Shown here piece after piece: positions 8,596 to 16,165 of a DNA stretch of 64,000 bases (position 1 is the first letter of the stretch; each line of letters begins with the position of its first letter). A program made the position numbers and the translations under genes. Location of the stretch: NCBI GenBank assembly GCA_046352935.1, contig JAXMGR010000005.1, forward strand, positions 145,176 to 209,175, given 5' to 3'. Origin of the DNA: CAYWMY01 sp046352935 (lineage in GTDB: Bacteria > Pseudomonadota > Gammaproteobacteria > Steroidobacterales > Steroidobacteraceae). The notes beneath the pieces were generated by a model. The model was not told the DNA's origin. It made no database searches and worked only from the letters and a program-made list of their open reading frames with translations.

Positions 8596-10389
8596 ATGTC
8601 ACTCGTCCGTTCAGCGGTAGCCGTCGTGCTTGCGGCGCTGTCGGCATCCGCCGTCGCCGAATCCCTCGAACCCGTCGTTGTCACCGCGACGCGCACCGGC
8701 ACACCGCTGTCGGAGGTCCTCGCATCATCGATCGTCGTAACCCGCGACCAACTCGACCTGTTCCCCGCGACCGATGTGGCGGACGTCCTGCGGATACAGA
8801 CAGGCCTCGAAATCGCGCGCAACGGCGGCCCCGGTCAGCCTGCGTCACTGTTCATTCGCGGGACCGACTCGAACCATGCGCTGGTACTTCTGGATGGCGT
8901 GCGCATCAATCCCGGCACGATCGGCGGCGCGGCGTTCGAGAACATCGACCCGGCGTCGATCGAGCGCATCGAGGTCATCAAGGGACCGCGATCCGCGGTG
9001 TGGGGCACCGATGCGATCGGCGGCGTGGTCAACCTCATCACGCGCCGGGCAACGAGGAGCGGCGCGGATGTTTCGCTGGGTGCGGGCCGCTATGGCACGC
9101 ATACCGCGGGCGGCAACGCAGCTCTGGTCGGTGATGCGGGTGCAGTAGTCGCGTCGGTGAACTGGCTGGATGCCGACGGCTTCGCGACACGGCGCTTCGA
9201 CAATACCGAGCGCGGCTACCGCAATCTTTCGGCGACGCTGAATGCGACGACCGAGATCGGCGGGGTCGAACTCGCGGTCCGCAGCTGGCACAGCGAAGGC
9301 ACGTCGGAGTACTCCGATTTTTTCGCCACGCCGGTCGACCAGGACTATCGCAACACGTCACTCGCGGCCGAGGCCGGATGGCAGGCGACGTCGGCGTGGC
9401 GCACACGCCTGCGCGTGTCGAACTTCGAGTCACGCATCGAGCAGAACCAGTCGGACGACTTCGTCGAGACGCGCCGCTGGCAGGCCGACTGGCAGAACGA
9501 CATCACGGCCGGCGAGCATCACCTGCTGACCTTCGGCGTGGTCGCGAGCCGGGAGAAGGCGGACACGAGCGCCTTCGGCTCCGGCTTCGCCGCATCGACG
9601 AACACGCAACTGGTCTACGTCCAGGACCAGATGCAGGTGGGCCGCAACCGTCTGCTGCTCGCGGCGGGCTACACAGATCACTCGACCTTCGGCGGCCATA
9701 CGACCTGGAACGTCGAGTACGGCTTCGCGTTGCGTGACGAAGTATCGCTGTATGCGTCGGCCGGCACGGCCTTCCGCGCGCCGGATGCGACCGATCGCTT
9801 CGGCTTCGGCGGCAATCCGGACCTCGATCCTGAGCGCTCGCGGCAGTACGAAGTCGGCCTGCGCGGCCGGATCGGCGAGCGACAGACATGGTCGGTCGCC
9901 GGCTTCCACAATACGGTCACCGACCTGATCCAGTTTGTCACGGTGTCGTTCGACCCGTTCGTCGGCGAGAACCGCAACGTCGAACGGGCGCGCATCACCG
10001 GCATCGATCTCGACTGGCAATACTCCGGCGACCTGTGGATGCTGCGTGCCGGGACGAACCTGCAGAACCCGAAGGACCTATCGAACGACGGCCGGTTGCT
10101 GCGGCGTGCGCGCCGCAATACGACCTTCGCGGTCTCGCGGCGCATCGGCGACGGCCGCTTTGGCATCGACGTGCTCGCGGCCGGCGACCGGCGCGACTTC
10201 GGCTTCCCGGAGCCGGTGCGGCTCGGCGGCTACGTGCTCGCCAATCTGTCGGCACAGTGGACATTCGCAGATCGCTTCACGCTGACGGCACGCGTGGAGA
10301 ACCTGTTCGACCGCGACTACGAGCTCGCCAGCGGCTACAACACACCCGGGCGCAGCCTGTTCGCGTCGCTCAGGTACAGTCTGCGCTGA
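8596..10389 (+). CDS. btuB: TonB-dependent vitamin B12 outer-membrane receptor BtuB
   Basis: BtuB imports cobalamins across the outer membrane using energy from TonB. The product of about 597 residues has a signal peptide, then a TonB box (EPVVVTATR) and a plug domain with TDVADVLRIQTGLEI, LFIRGTDSNHALVLLDGVRIN and IERIEVIKGPRSAVWGTDAIGG. A 22-strand-type barrel with VENLFDRDYELASGYNTPGR follows. It ends in SLRYSLR rather than the common terminal aromatic. The ATG at 8596 has GGGAG seven bases upstream and starts the signal peptide; an ATG at 8578 is less likely. The riboswitch just upstream fixes the substrate as a cobamide. Confidence 0.95.
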   Translation: MSLVRSAVAVVLAALSASAVAESLEPVVVTATRTGTPLSEVLASSIVVTRDQLDLFPATDVADVLRIQTGLEIARNGGPGQPASLFIRGTDSNHALVLLDGVRINPGTIGGAAFENIDPASIERIEVIKGPRSAVWGTDAIGGVVNLITRRATRSGADVSLGAGRYGTHTAGGNAALVGDAGAVVASVNWLDADGFATRRFDNTERGYRNLSATLNATTEIGGVELAVRSWHSEGTSEYSDFFATPVDQDYRNTSLAAEAGWQATSAWRTRLRVSNFESRIEQNQSDDFVETRRWQADWQNDITAGEHHLLTFGVVASREKADTSAFGSGFAASTNTQLVYVQDQMQVGRNRLLLAAGYTDHSTFGGHTTWNVEYGFALRDEVSLYASAGTAFRAPDATDRFGFGGNPDLDPERSRQYEVGLRGRIGERQTWSVAGFHNTVTDLIQFVTVSFDPFVGENRNVERARITGIDLDWQYSGDLWMLRAGTNLQNPKDLSNDGRLLRRARRNTTFAVSRRIGDGRFGIDVLAAGDRRDFGFPEPVRLGGYVLANLSAQWTFADRFTLTARVENLFDRDYELASGYNTPGRSLFASLRYSLR

Positions 10390-10408
10390 GGCACGGAGGT
10401 ACACGTCC

Positions 10409-10957
10409 ATGGGCCATCGGCTGTCGAAGATCTACACACGGACCGGTGACGATGGTACGACCGGACTCGGAGATGGCACCCGCGTCGCGAAGGACAGCGC
10501 ACGCGTCGAGGCCTACGGCACGATCGACGAGGCCAACAGTAGCCTCGGCATCGTGCTGGCGATGCAAGAGGTGCCGGAATCCGTACGCGGCGTGCTGACG
10601 CGCGTGCAGCATGAGCTGTTCGACCTCGGCGGCGAACTCTGCGTACCGGGCTACCGGATCATCGATGCGACACACGTCGAACGCCTCGAGGCGGAGCTGG
10701 ACCGGTTCAATGACACGCTGCCACCGCTGAAGGAATTCATACTCCCGGGCGGGGGGCCTGCGGCTGCCGCCACACACGTCGCACGGGCGACCTGCCGGAG
10801 AGCAGAGCGGCGTGTCTGCAGTCTCGCCAGACTGGAGCCGGTGGCGCCGGAAGCAATCCGCTACCTGAACCGCCTGTCCGACCTGCTGTTCGTGGTCGCA
10901 CGCGTCCTCGCGCGCCTGGAGGGTGGCAGCGAAGTCACCTGGCGCCGGGACCGATAG
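10409..10957 (+). CDS. PduO-type ATP:cob(I)alamin adenosyltransferase
   Basis: The enzyme transfers the adenosyl group of ATP to cob(I)alamin, making the coenzyme form needed by radical B12 enzymes. The 182-residue sequence starts with the family signature KIYTRTGDDGTTGLGDGTRV and continues with VEAYGTIDEANSSLG. It ends with CRRAERRV and YLNRLSDLLFVVAR, the ATP and B12 binding segments of the PduO/MMAB family. It lies 19 bases behind btuB with AGG before the ATG, so it is probably co-transcribed under the riboswitch. Its product would feed NrdJ, also encoded in this window. Confidence 0.93.
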   Translation: MGHRLSKIYTRTGDDGTTGLGDGTRVAKDSARVEAYGTIDEANSSLGIVLAMQEVPESVRGVLTRVQHELFDLGGELCVPGYRIIDATHVERLEAELDRFNDTLPPLKEFILPGGGPAAAATHVARATCRRAERRVCSLARLEPVAPEAIRYLNRLSDLLFVVARVLARLEGGSEVTWRRDR

Positions 10958-11018
10958 ACGCCACGGCTGTACGCCCCTCGAAGGGGGGCACCAGACCGCA
11001 ATCGCCCACCGTCGCGGA

Positions 11019-11852
11019 TCACCGCGAGGCCCCGATCGATTCCGCGCCGGCAATGGCCGCGCAGACGGCGCGCGCCCCTTCGAGAATTCGCGGTGTGGGG
11101 CGCGTGAGGATGTCCCCGGGGATACGAATCACCTGCTGGTTCCGAACCGCGCGGAGTTCGGGCCAACGCTTCCAGAGTTGCCGTGGTTCCACCACGGTAT
11201 CGTCGGCGACGAGAATCAGCTCGGGATCCCGTGCGATCACGGATTCGAGCGTGACGACAGGAGCAACGCCCGGAAGATCGGCGAATATGTTTCGCCCGCC
11301 GCACCGGCTGATGATCTCATTGACGACATGATTGGCAGCTACCGTGTACAGAGGCTCATCATCAACTTCCACGAATACGCGGACAGGCCGGTGCACGGCA
11401 GGCCTCGGGCGCAGGGCGGACAGATCCTGCCGAAATCGACCAGCTGCGCGGCGCGCCAAGACCTGTGTGCCGGCCAGCATCCCGATGCTGTCGATCGCCG
11501 CCGCGATGTCATCCAGTCGCTGCGTATCCAGCACGATGACCCGGAGCCCGAGCTGCTGGAGCCTTCCAATGGTCGTCGGCGGCGTCCCGGTGCGCCATGC
11601 CAGTACGTGAGTCGGCGCGAGCCCGATCACCCGCTCCTCATCCACCCTGAAGGCATTGCCGATGCGCGGCAGCCGGCGGGCATCAGCGGGATAGTCGCTA
11701 AACTCCGAAACGCCCACCAGTCGCGAACCGGCACCGGCGGCGAAGACCAGTTCGGTTACATTGGGCGCGAGACTGACCAGGCGCACAGCAGCACCCGCCG
11801 GCGCGGCCAGCAGCATCAGGCCCATGCACAGCACGGCGTTCAGGCGACCCAT
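11019..11852 (-). CDS. btuF: Periplasmic cobalamin-binding protein BtuF
   Basis: BtuF captures cobalamin in the periplasm and hands it to BtuCD. The 277-residue product begins with a signal peptide (MGRLNAVLCMGLMLLAAPAGA) directly followed by VRLVSLAPNVTELVFAAGAG, the family opening. GVSEFSDYPADARRLPRIG, the long connecting helix with IDSIGMLAG, and the second lobe with CGGRNIFADLPG and RDPELIL complete the class III binding-protein fold. It is convergent with the adenosyltransferase gene. It overlaps the end of ampE by 13 bases, so it may sit in the ampD-ampE transcript rather than under the riboswitch. Confidence 0.9.
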   Translation of the reverse strand: MGRLNAVLCMGLMLLAAPAGAAVRLVSLAPNVTELVFAAGAGSRLVGVSEFSDYPADARRLPRIGNAFRVDEERVIGLAPTHVLAWRTGTPPTTIGRLQQLGLRVIVLDTQRLDDIAAAIDSIGMLAGTQVLARRAAGRFRQDLSALRPRPAVHRPVRVFVEVDDEPLYTVAANHVVNEIISRCGGRNIFADLPGVAPVVTLESVIARDPELILVADDTVVEPRQLWKRWPELRAVRNQQVIRIPGDILTRPTPRILEGARAVCAAIAGAESIGASR

Positions 11853-12733
11853 GCGAGCAGCGTCAGAATGGATACCAGCGTCAGCCAGAGGATGAACGAG
11901 CGTCGTACCAGGCGCATGGCTGCCATTGCAGGGGCTCCGGGCAATCCCCCCTCCTGCGCACCGATGGCTCCCCTCCCGACGTAGACGAGGAGATGATCGT
12001 TGGCATCGAAGAAGTGCCGGGGGAGGTCGGCACGGAACGCTCGCCAGCCGGCAGACGCATCATCGAAGGTCCCCGCGATCAGATAGCTCCCGGCGAGGAG
12101 CCGCGCAGGAAGCCAGGCCAGGACACCATGGATCTGCTGCAGAACGCCGGCGGCGACACGGGCATGCGATTCATCAGATCCGGCGTCACGAAGGCGGGCG
12201 ATTGCGGCCCGGCGCAGCAGGTCGCTCACCCGGAAGGCCCAGGCACCTGCCGGGCCGAGAATCATGAACCAGAGAAGCACGCCGAAGACACGGTTATTGG
12301 CCTGCACCAGGACGGCATCTTCTACCGCGCTCGCGCGCTGCTGCCAGCGTTGCGCCGCATCCTGCTCGACCAGGATCTCGGCCGCAGCCCTGGCTTCGTC
12401 AGACGCGCCCCGCGCTTCGGCACCGCAATAGGCATCGACCTCGTCTGCAAGATCTCTGGGGCCGAACGAGAACACCAGCACCATCGCCGCGAACCCGATC
12501 CAGAACAGGCCGCGCAGTTCGTCGTGCATGAGGGTTGCCGCGAGCCCGACGGGCAGCACGGGCACGAACAGAGCCAACAATGCCCCGGCGGGGCCGGCGA
12601 GGCCGCGCCCGACGATGAACCTTTCCTCGGCCCATGGGTAATACCGATCGAACCAGTGCGGCTCCCGCCAGTGCAGCACGTGGCTGAGGCTGCGCTCGAC
12701 GACCAGTGCGATCACCACTGCGATCAGCGTCAC
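11840..12733 (-). CDS. ampE: Inner-membrane regulatory protein AmpE
   Basis: AmpE is a multi-span inner-membrane protein encoded with AmpD; it has been proposed as a sensor in peptidoglycan recycling, but its activity is uncertain. The 297-residue product opens VTLIAVVIALVVERSLSHVL and carries membrane segments around residues 45-65, 70-90, 140-165 and 275-295. The FGPRDLADEVDAYC segment is typical of the family. The start is GTG at 12733, sharing one base with the ampD stop; the longer upstream frame only reads ampD out of frame. Translation is probably coupled to ampD. Confidence 0.88.
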   Translation of the reverse strand: MTLIAVVIALVVERSLSHVLHWREPHWFDRYYPWAEERFIVGRGLAGPAGALLALFVPVLPVGLAATLMHDELRGLFWIGFAAMVLVFSFGPRDLADEVDAYCGAEARGASDEARAAAEILVEQDAAQRWQQRASAVEDAVLVQANNRVFGVLLWFMILGPAGAWAFRVSDLLRRAAIARLRDAGSDESHARVAAGVLQQIHGVLAWLPARLLAGSYLIAGTFDDASAGWRAFRADLPRHFFDANDHLLVYVGRGAIGAQEGGLPGAPAMAAMRLVRRSFILWLTLVSILTLLAWVA

Positions 12734-13308
12734 TAGTCGCGGCTCCCGTCCTGGCCGACCCGCGCGAGTAGCTCCCGGAAGCGGGACCAGTCGAAAAGCG
12801 GGCCCGGGTCCGTCTTGCGACCCGGAGCAACATCGCAGTGACCGACGATTGCATCCCGGGACAGCGTTGGATAGGCGCTGAGCAGAGCCGCACACGTGAC
12901 CACGAGCCGGCAGTACTGGGCGGCGGTGTAAGGGCTGTCGTCGTCGCCCTCGAGCTCGATTCCGATCGAAAAATCATTACAGGCCTCGCGGCCGAACCAG
13001 CGCGACCTGCCCGCATGCCAGGCTCGCCGATGGAAGGGCACGAACTGCAGGCACTCGCCGTCCCGCCGGATCAGCACGTGGGCGGAAACCCGCAGGGCGC
13101 CGATCGTCGCAAAATAGGGATGGGCACCAGGATCCAGTCGGTTCGTGAACAACTGCTCGATCCAGGGACCGCCGTAACAGCCGGGCGGAAGGCTGATACC
13201 GTGAACGACGATCAGTTCCGGCACGGCACCGGGCGGCCGGTCGTCGCAATTGGGTGACGCCACGTAGCGAGCGGGATGCAATTGCCCGGACCACGGCTCA
13301 ACCGCCAT
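12733..13308 (-). CDS. ampD: 1,6-anhydro-N-acetylmuramyl-L-alanine amidase AmpD
   Basis: AmpD cleaves the stem peptide from 1,6-anhydroMurNAc in cytoplasmic peptidoglycan recycling, which keeps the AmpR-inducing ligand low. The 191-residue sequence has the zinc ligands of the amidase-2 fold: His in VVHGISLPPG, His in RRAWHAGRSRW, and GHCDVAPGRKTDPGP, whose HxD and DPG residues are conserved. IGIELEGDDD carries the catalytic glutamate region. The ATG at 13308 has AAGG seven bases upstream and starts the usual N-terminus; an upstream ATG at 13332 adds eight residues. ampE follows immediately. Confidence 0.94.
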   Translation of the reverse strand: MAVEPWSGQLHPARYVASPNCDDRPPGAVPELIVVHGISLPPGCYGGPWIEQLFTNRLDPGAHPYFATIGALRVSAHVLIRRDGECLQFVPFHRRAWHAGRSRWFGREACNDFSIGIELEGDDDSPYTAAQYCRLVVTCAALLSAYPTLSRDAIVGHCDVAPGRKTDPGPLFDWSRFRELLARVGQDGSRD

Positions 13309-13420
13309 ACCGACGCCTTCTCTGTCGTGCATGCAGCAAGCTTATCTCGATTGTCGCAGAGACGCTCCGGCTACCTTGCACCGGATCGCGAAGCCGACGA
13401 GGATGTAACAGCCGCAGGCC

Positions 13421-13813
13421 ATGAGAGAATCTCTGGACATGACACCGCGCCGCGACTATCACTGTTCCCGCTGCCCGGGCTATTGCTGTTCTCACCCACG
13501 CATCGCGGTCTCGGACAACGATCTCGACCGTATCGCCGCGCACTTCGGCATCCCGCGATCCGTCGCCCGCAAGCGATTCAGTTACCGGTACCGAACCCGT
13601 GAAGCCGACGAATGGGTCCTCCGGCACAAGCAGGATCATGTCTATCGCACGGTCTGCCGTTTCTTCGATAGCGACGCGCGGCGCTGCACGATCTACGCCG
13701 CACGCCCGTACGTGTGCCGCCGCTACCCATATGGTCATCGCTGCGGCTACTACTGCTTCCTGCGTTTTGAACGCCGGCATCAGGGAGATGAAGATTTCGT
13801 TCCGAGTGCCTGA
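13421..13813 (+). CDS. YkgJ-family cysteine-cluster protein
   Basis: This 130-residue cytoplasmic protein has the cysteine pattern of the YkgJ (zinc/iron-chelating) family. It reads CSRCPGYCC near the N-terminus, then CRFFDSDARRCTIYAARPYVCRRYP, then CGYYC. Such proteins are thought to bind an Fe-S cluster or zinc, but no reaction is known. The start could also be the ATG at 13439, which keeps all the cysteines. It is divergent from ampD and lies about 120 bases before bioA on the same strand. The link to biotin synthesis is only positional. Confidence 0.8.
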   Translation: MRESLDMTPRRDYHCSRCPGYCCSHPRIAVSDNDLDRIAAHFGIPRSVARKRFSYRYRTREADEWVLRHKQDHVYRTVCRFFDSDARRCTIYAARPYVCRRYPYGHRCGYYCFLRFERRHQGDEDFVPSA

Positions 13814-13934
13814 CGATGTGTGGTTTGAGCCGCGCCACCTGCATCCGACGAGGCCCGACCCCTCACGGAGCTGCGCTGCAACACACGACGACTCGCCGTA
13901 GAATCGTGGGAGCGAATCCAGCCGGGAGGGCCGT

Positions 13935-15284
13935 GTGACTTCGAACGCAGGCATTTCCTGCAGGGACCTCGCTCACGTGTGGCATCCCTGCACTCAGATG
14001 AAGGACCACGAGGCCGTACCACCAATTCCGGTCGCACGTGGTGAAGGGGTATGGCTTTACGACTTCGACGGGCATCGCTACCTGGACGGAATCAGTTCGT
14101 GGTGGGTCAACCTCTTCGGCCATGCCAATCCGCGAATCAATTCCGCCGTACGTGGACAGCTCGATCGACTCGAACACGTCATCCTTGCCGGCTTCACGCA
14201 CGAACCCGTGGTCACCCTGTCGGAGCGACTCGTACGGCTGCTGCCACCGGGGCTGACGCGCTGCTTCTATGCGGACAATGGCTCCGCTGCGGTCGAAGTC
14301 GCGATCAAGATGAGCTTCCACTACTGGCTCAATCAAGGCCGGCCGTCGAAGCGTCGTTTCGTCACCCTCGGAAACAGCTATCACGGCGAGACACTCGGAG
14401 CACTGGCGGTCGGCGACGTGCCTCTATACAAGGAAACCTACCGCCCTCTGCTGATGGACGTCATCTCGGTCCCATCCCCTGACTGCTACGACAGAGAGCC
14501 CGGTTCATCCTGGGAAGATCACACCAGACGCCGCTTCGTCGACATGCGCCGGACCCTCGAGCGCCATGCGGACGAGATCGCAGCTGTCATCGTCGAGCCG
14601 CTGGTCCAGTGCGCGGGGAGCATGCGCATGTACCATCCTGTTTACCTCGAACTGCTGCGAAGTACCTGCGACGAACTGGGCATTCATCTGATCGCGGACG
14701 AGGTCGCGGTCGGCTTTGGGAGAACCGGCACCATTTTCGCCTGCGAGCAGGCGGGGATCCGGCCGGACTTCATGTGCCTGTCGAAAGGTCTGACCGGCGG
14801 CTACCTGCCGCTCTCGGTCGTCGCGACCACCGAAGACGTCTACCAGGCGTTCTACGCAGACTATTCGACGATGCGGGCTTTTCTCCACTCCCACAGCTAC
14901 ACGGGAAACCCGCTCGCCTGCGCCGCCGCGATCGCGACCCTCGACATCTTCGCGACAGAGCCGGTCATCGAGCGAAACGCTGCGTTGGCCAGCCGATTCG
15001 CCGCATCTGCCGCATTTTTCGGCGATCACCCCAATGTCAGCGACGTCCGTCAGACCGGCCTCATCATGGCCATCGAGCTGGTCGCGGACCGCCGCTCCCG
15101 AGCGACGTTCCCCTGGCAGGAGCGCCGTGGCCTCAGAGTGCATCGGCACGCCCTGAGTCGGGGCGTGCTGCTGCGCCCCATCGGCAACGTCGTCTACTTC
15201 ATGCCGCCCTACATCATCTCCGACGAGGAGGTCGATCTACTGGTGCGCGTCACCCGCGAGAGCATCGACGTGGCATGCGCCTGA
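13935..15284 (+). CDS. bioA: Adenosylmethionine-8-amino-7-oxononanoate aminotransferase BioA
   Basis: BioA is the PLP enzyme that makes 7,8-diaminopelargonate from KAPA with SAM as amino donor in biotin synthesis. The 449-residue sequence has the opening VWHPCTQMKDHE, the GISSWWVNLFGHANP block, FYADNGSAAVEVAIKMS, YHGETLGALAVGD, the ADEVAVGFGRTG strand and the PLP lysine in LSKGLTGGYLPLS. HSHSYTGNPLACAAA completes the active site. Translation starts at a GTG with GGGAGGG upstream. rsmE begins inside the last codons (ten-base overlap). No other bio gene is nearby, although the enzyme usually belongs to a bio cluster. Confidence 0.95.
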   Translation: MTSNAGISCRDLAHVWHPCTQMKDHEAVPPIPVARGEGVWLYDFDGHRYLDGISSWWVNLFGHANPRINSAVRGQLDRLEHVILAGFTHEPVVTLSERLVRLLPPGLTRCFYADNGSAAVEVAIKMSFHYWLNQGRPSKRRFVTLGNSYHGETLGALAVGDVPLYKETYRPLLMDVISVPSPDCYDREPGSSWEDHTRRRFVDMRRTLERHADEIAAVIVEPLVQCAGSMRMYHPVYLELLRSTCDELGIHLIADEVAVGFGRTGTIFACEQAGIRPDFMCLSKGLTGGYLPLSVVATTEDVYQAFYADYSTMRAFLHSHSYTGNPLACAAAIATLDIFATEPVIERNAALASRFAASAAFFGDHPNVSDVRQTGLIMAIELVADRRSRATFPWQERRGLRVHRHALSRGVLLRPIGNVVYFMPPYIISDEEVDLLVRVTRESIDVACA

Positions 15285-16018
15285 CGCGAATCCATTGCTC
15301 CACGACCCTCACCGAGGGGGAGTCCGCGGTGGTCACGGGCGGCGCGGCCCAGCACCTGCGCCGCGTGCTGCGCGCCCGTCCCGGCGACAAAGTGGTACTT
15401 TTCGATGGATCAGGCAATGAATTTCACGCCGTCATCGACTCGAGCGACGAACGATCGACCACCTTGCGCGTTCTGGGGCGAACAGCGACAAGACAGACCG
15501 AGTCGCCGCTCACGGTAACGCTCATCCAGGGCGTTTCGCGAGGCGAACGGATGGACTTCGTGCTGCAGAAGGCCACCGAACTGGGTGTGACGACCATCGT
15601 GCCGGTGGTGACCGAGCGCAGCGTCGTCCGACTCGACACAGACCAGGCTCGGCGGCGACTCGATCATTGGCGGGCAATCATGGTGGCTGCCTGCGAGCAG
15701 TGCGGCCGTACTGTGCTGCCAGGCCTGATGCCGGTGACCACGCTGGCGGACCACCTGACGCGCGCCGATACGGGCGCGACGCGGGTCATGCTGACACTCG
15801 ACGGCAGCAGATCCCTGATGGATACGGCCGCAGGATCCAGGTTCGTCGAAATACTCATCGGTCCCGAAGGTGGTCTGTCCACGGCCGAACAGGAGATGGC
15901 CCGCGGCGCCGGTTTCGTCGGTACCACACTGGGCCCGAGAGTACTGCGTACCGAAACGGCAGCGCTGGTCGCACTGACGATCGTACAACTGGTTGCCGGC
16001 GATCTTTGCGAACACTGA
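15275..16018 (+). CDS. rsmE: 16S rRNA m3U1498 methyltransferase RsmE
   Basis: RsmE methylates U1498 of 16S rRNA. The 247-residue protein starts with a PUA-like domain (HLRRVLRARPGDKVVLFDGSG) and continues with the SPOUT methyltransferase fold. There, GERMDFVLQKATELGVTTIVPV, ACEQCGRT and the SAM-binding knot ILIGPEGGLS with LGPRVLRTETAAL are all intact. The ATG lies within the last codons of bioA, so the two are translationally linked. This gene pair is common in gammaproteobacteria. Confidence 0.95.
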   Translation: MRLTRIHCSTTLTEGESAVVTGGAAQHLRRVLRARPGDKVVLFDGSGNEFHAVIDSSDERSTTLRVLGRTATRQTESPLTVTLIQGVSRGERMDFVLQKATELGVTTIVPVVTERSVVRLDTDQARRRLDHWRAIMVAACEQCGRTVLPGLMPVTTLADHLTRADTGATRVMLTLDGSRSLMDTAAGSRFVEILIGPEGGLSTAEQEMARGAGFVGTTLGPRVLRTETAALVALTIVQLVAGDLCEH

Positions 16019-16165
16019 GCGCGATGCCAGATGGCGAGCCGGACTCCTGCCGTCTTCTCGATTGGGCCGCCAGACTTCTCGTGGTGGCGTCGTGGCAGTC
16101 TCGTTCAGTAGAATTGGACGACAGTCAGGGAACGGATTCGGATTTCCACTTCGGCCGCAGGAACC

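Noticed and set aside
10973..10989. GC hairpin GCCCCT/AGGGGGC between the adenosyltransferase and btuF genes
   Set aside because: It lies between convergent genes and could pause transcription, but no T-tract follows on either strand, so I do not call a terminator.
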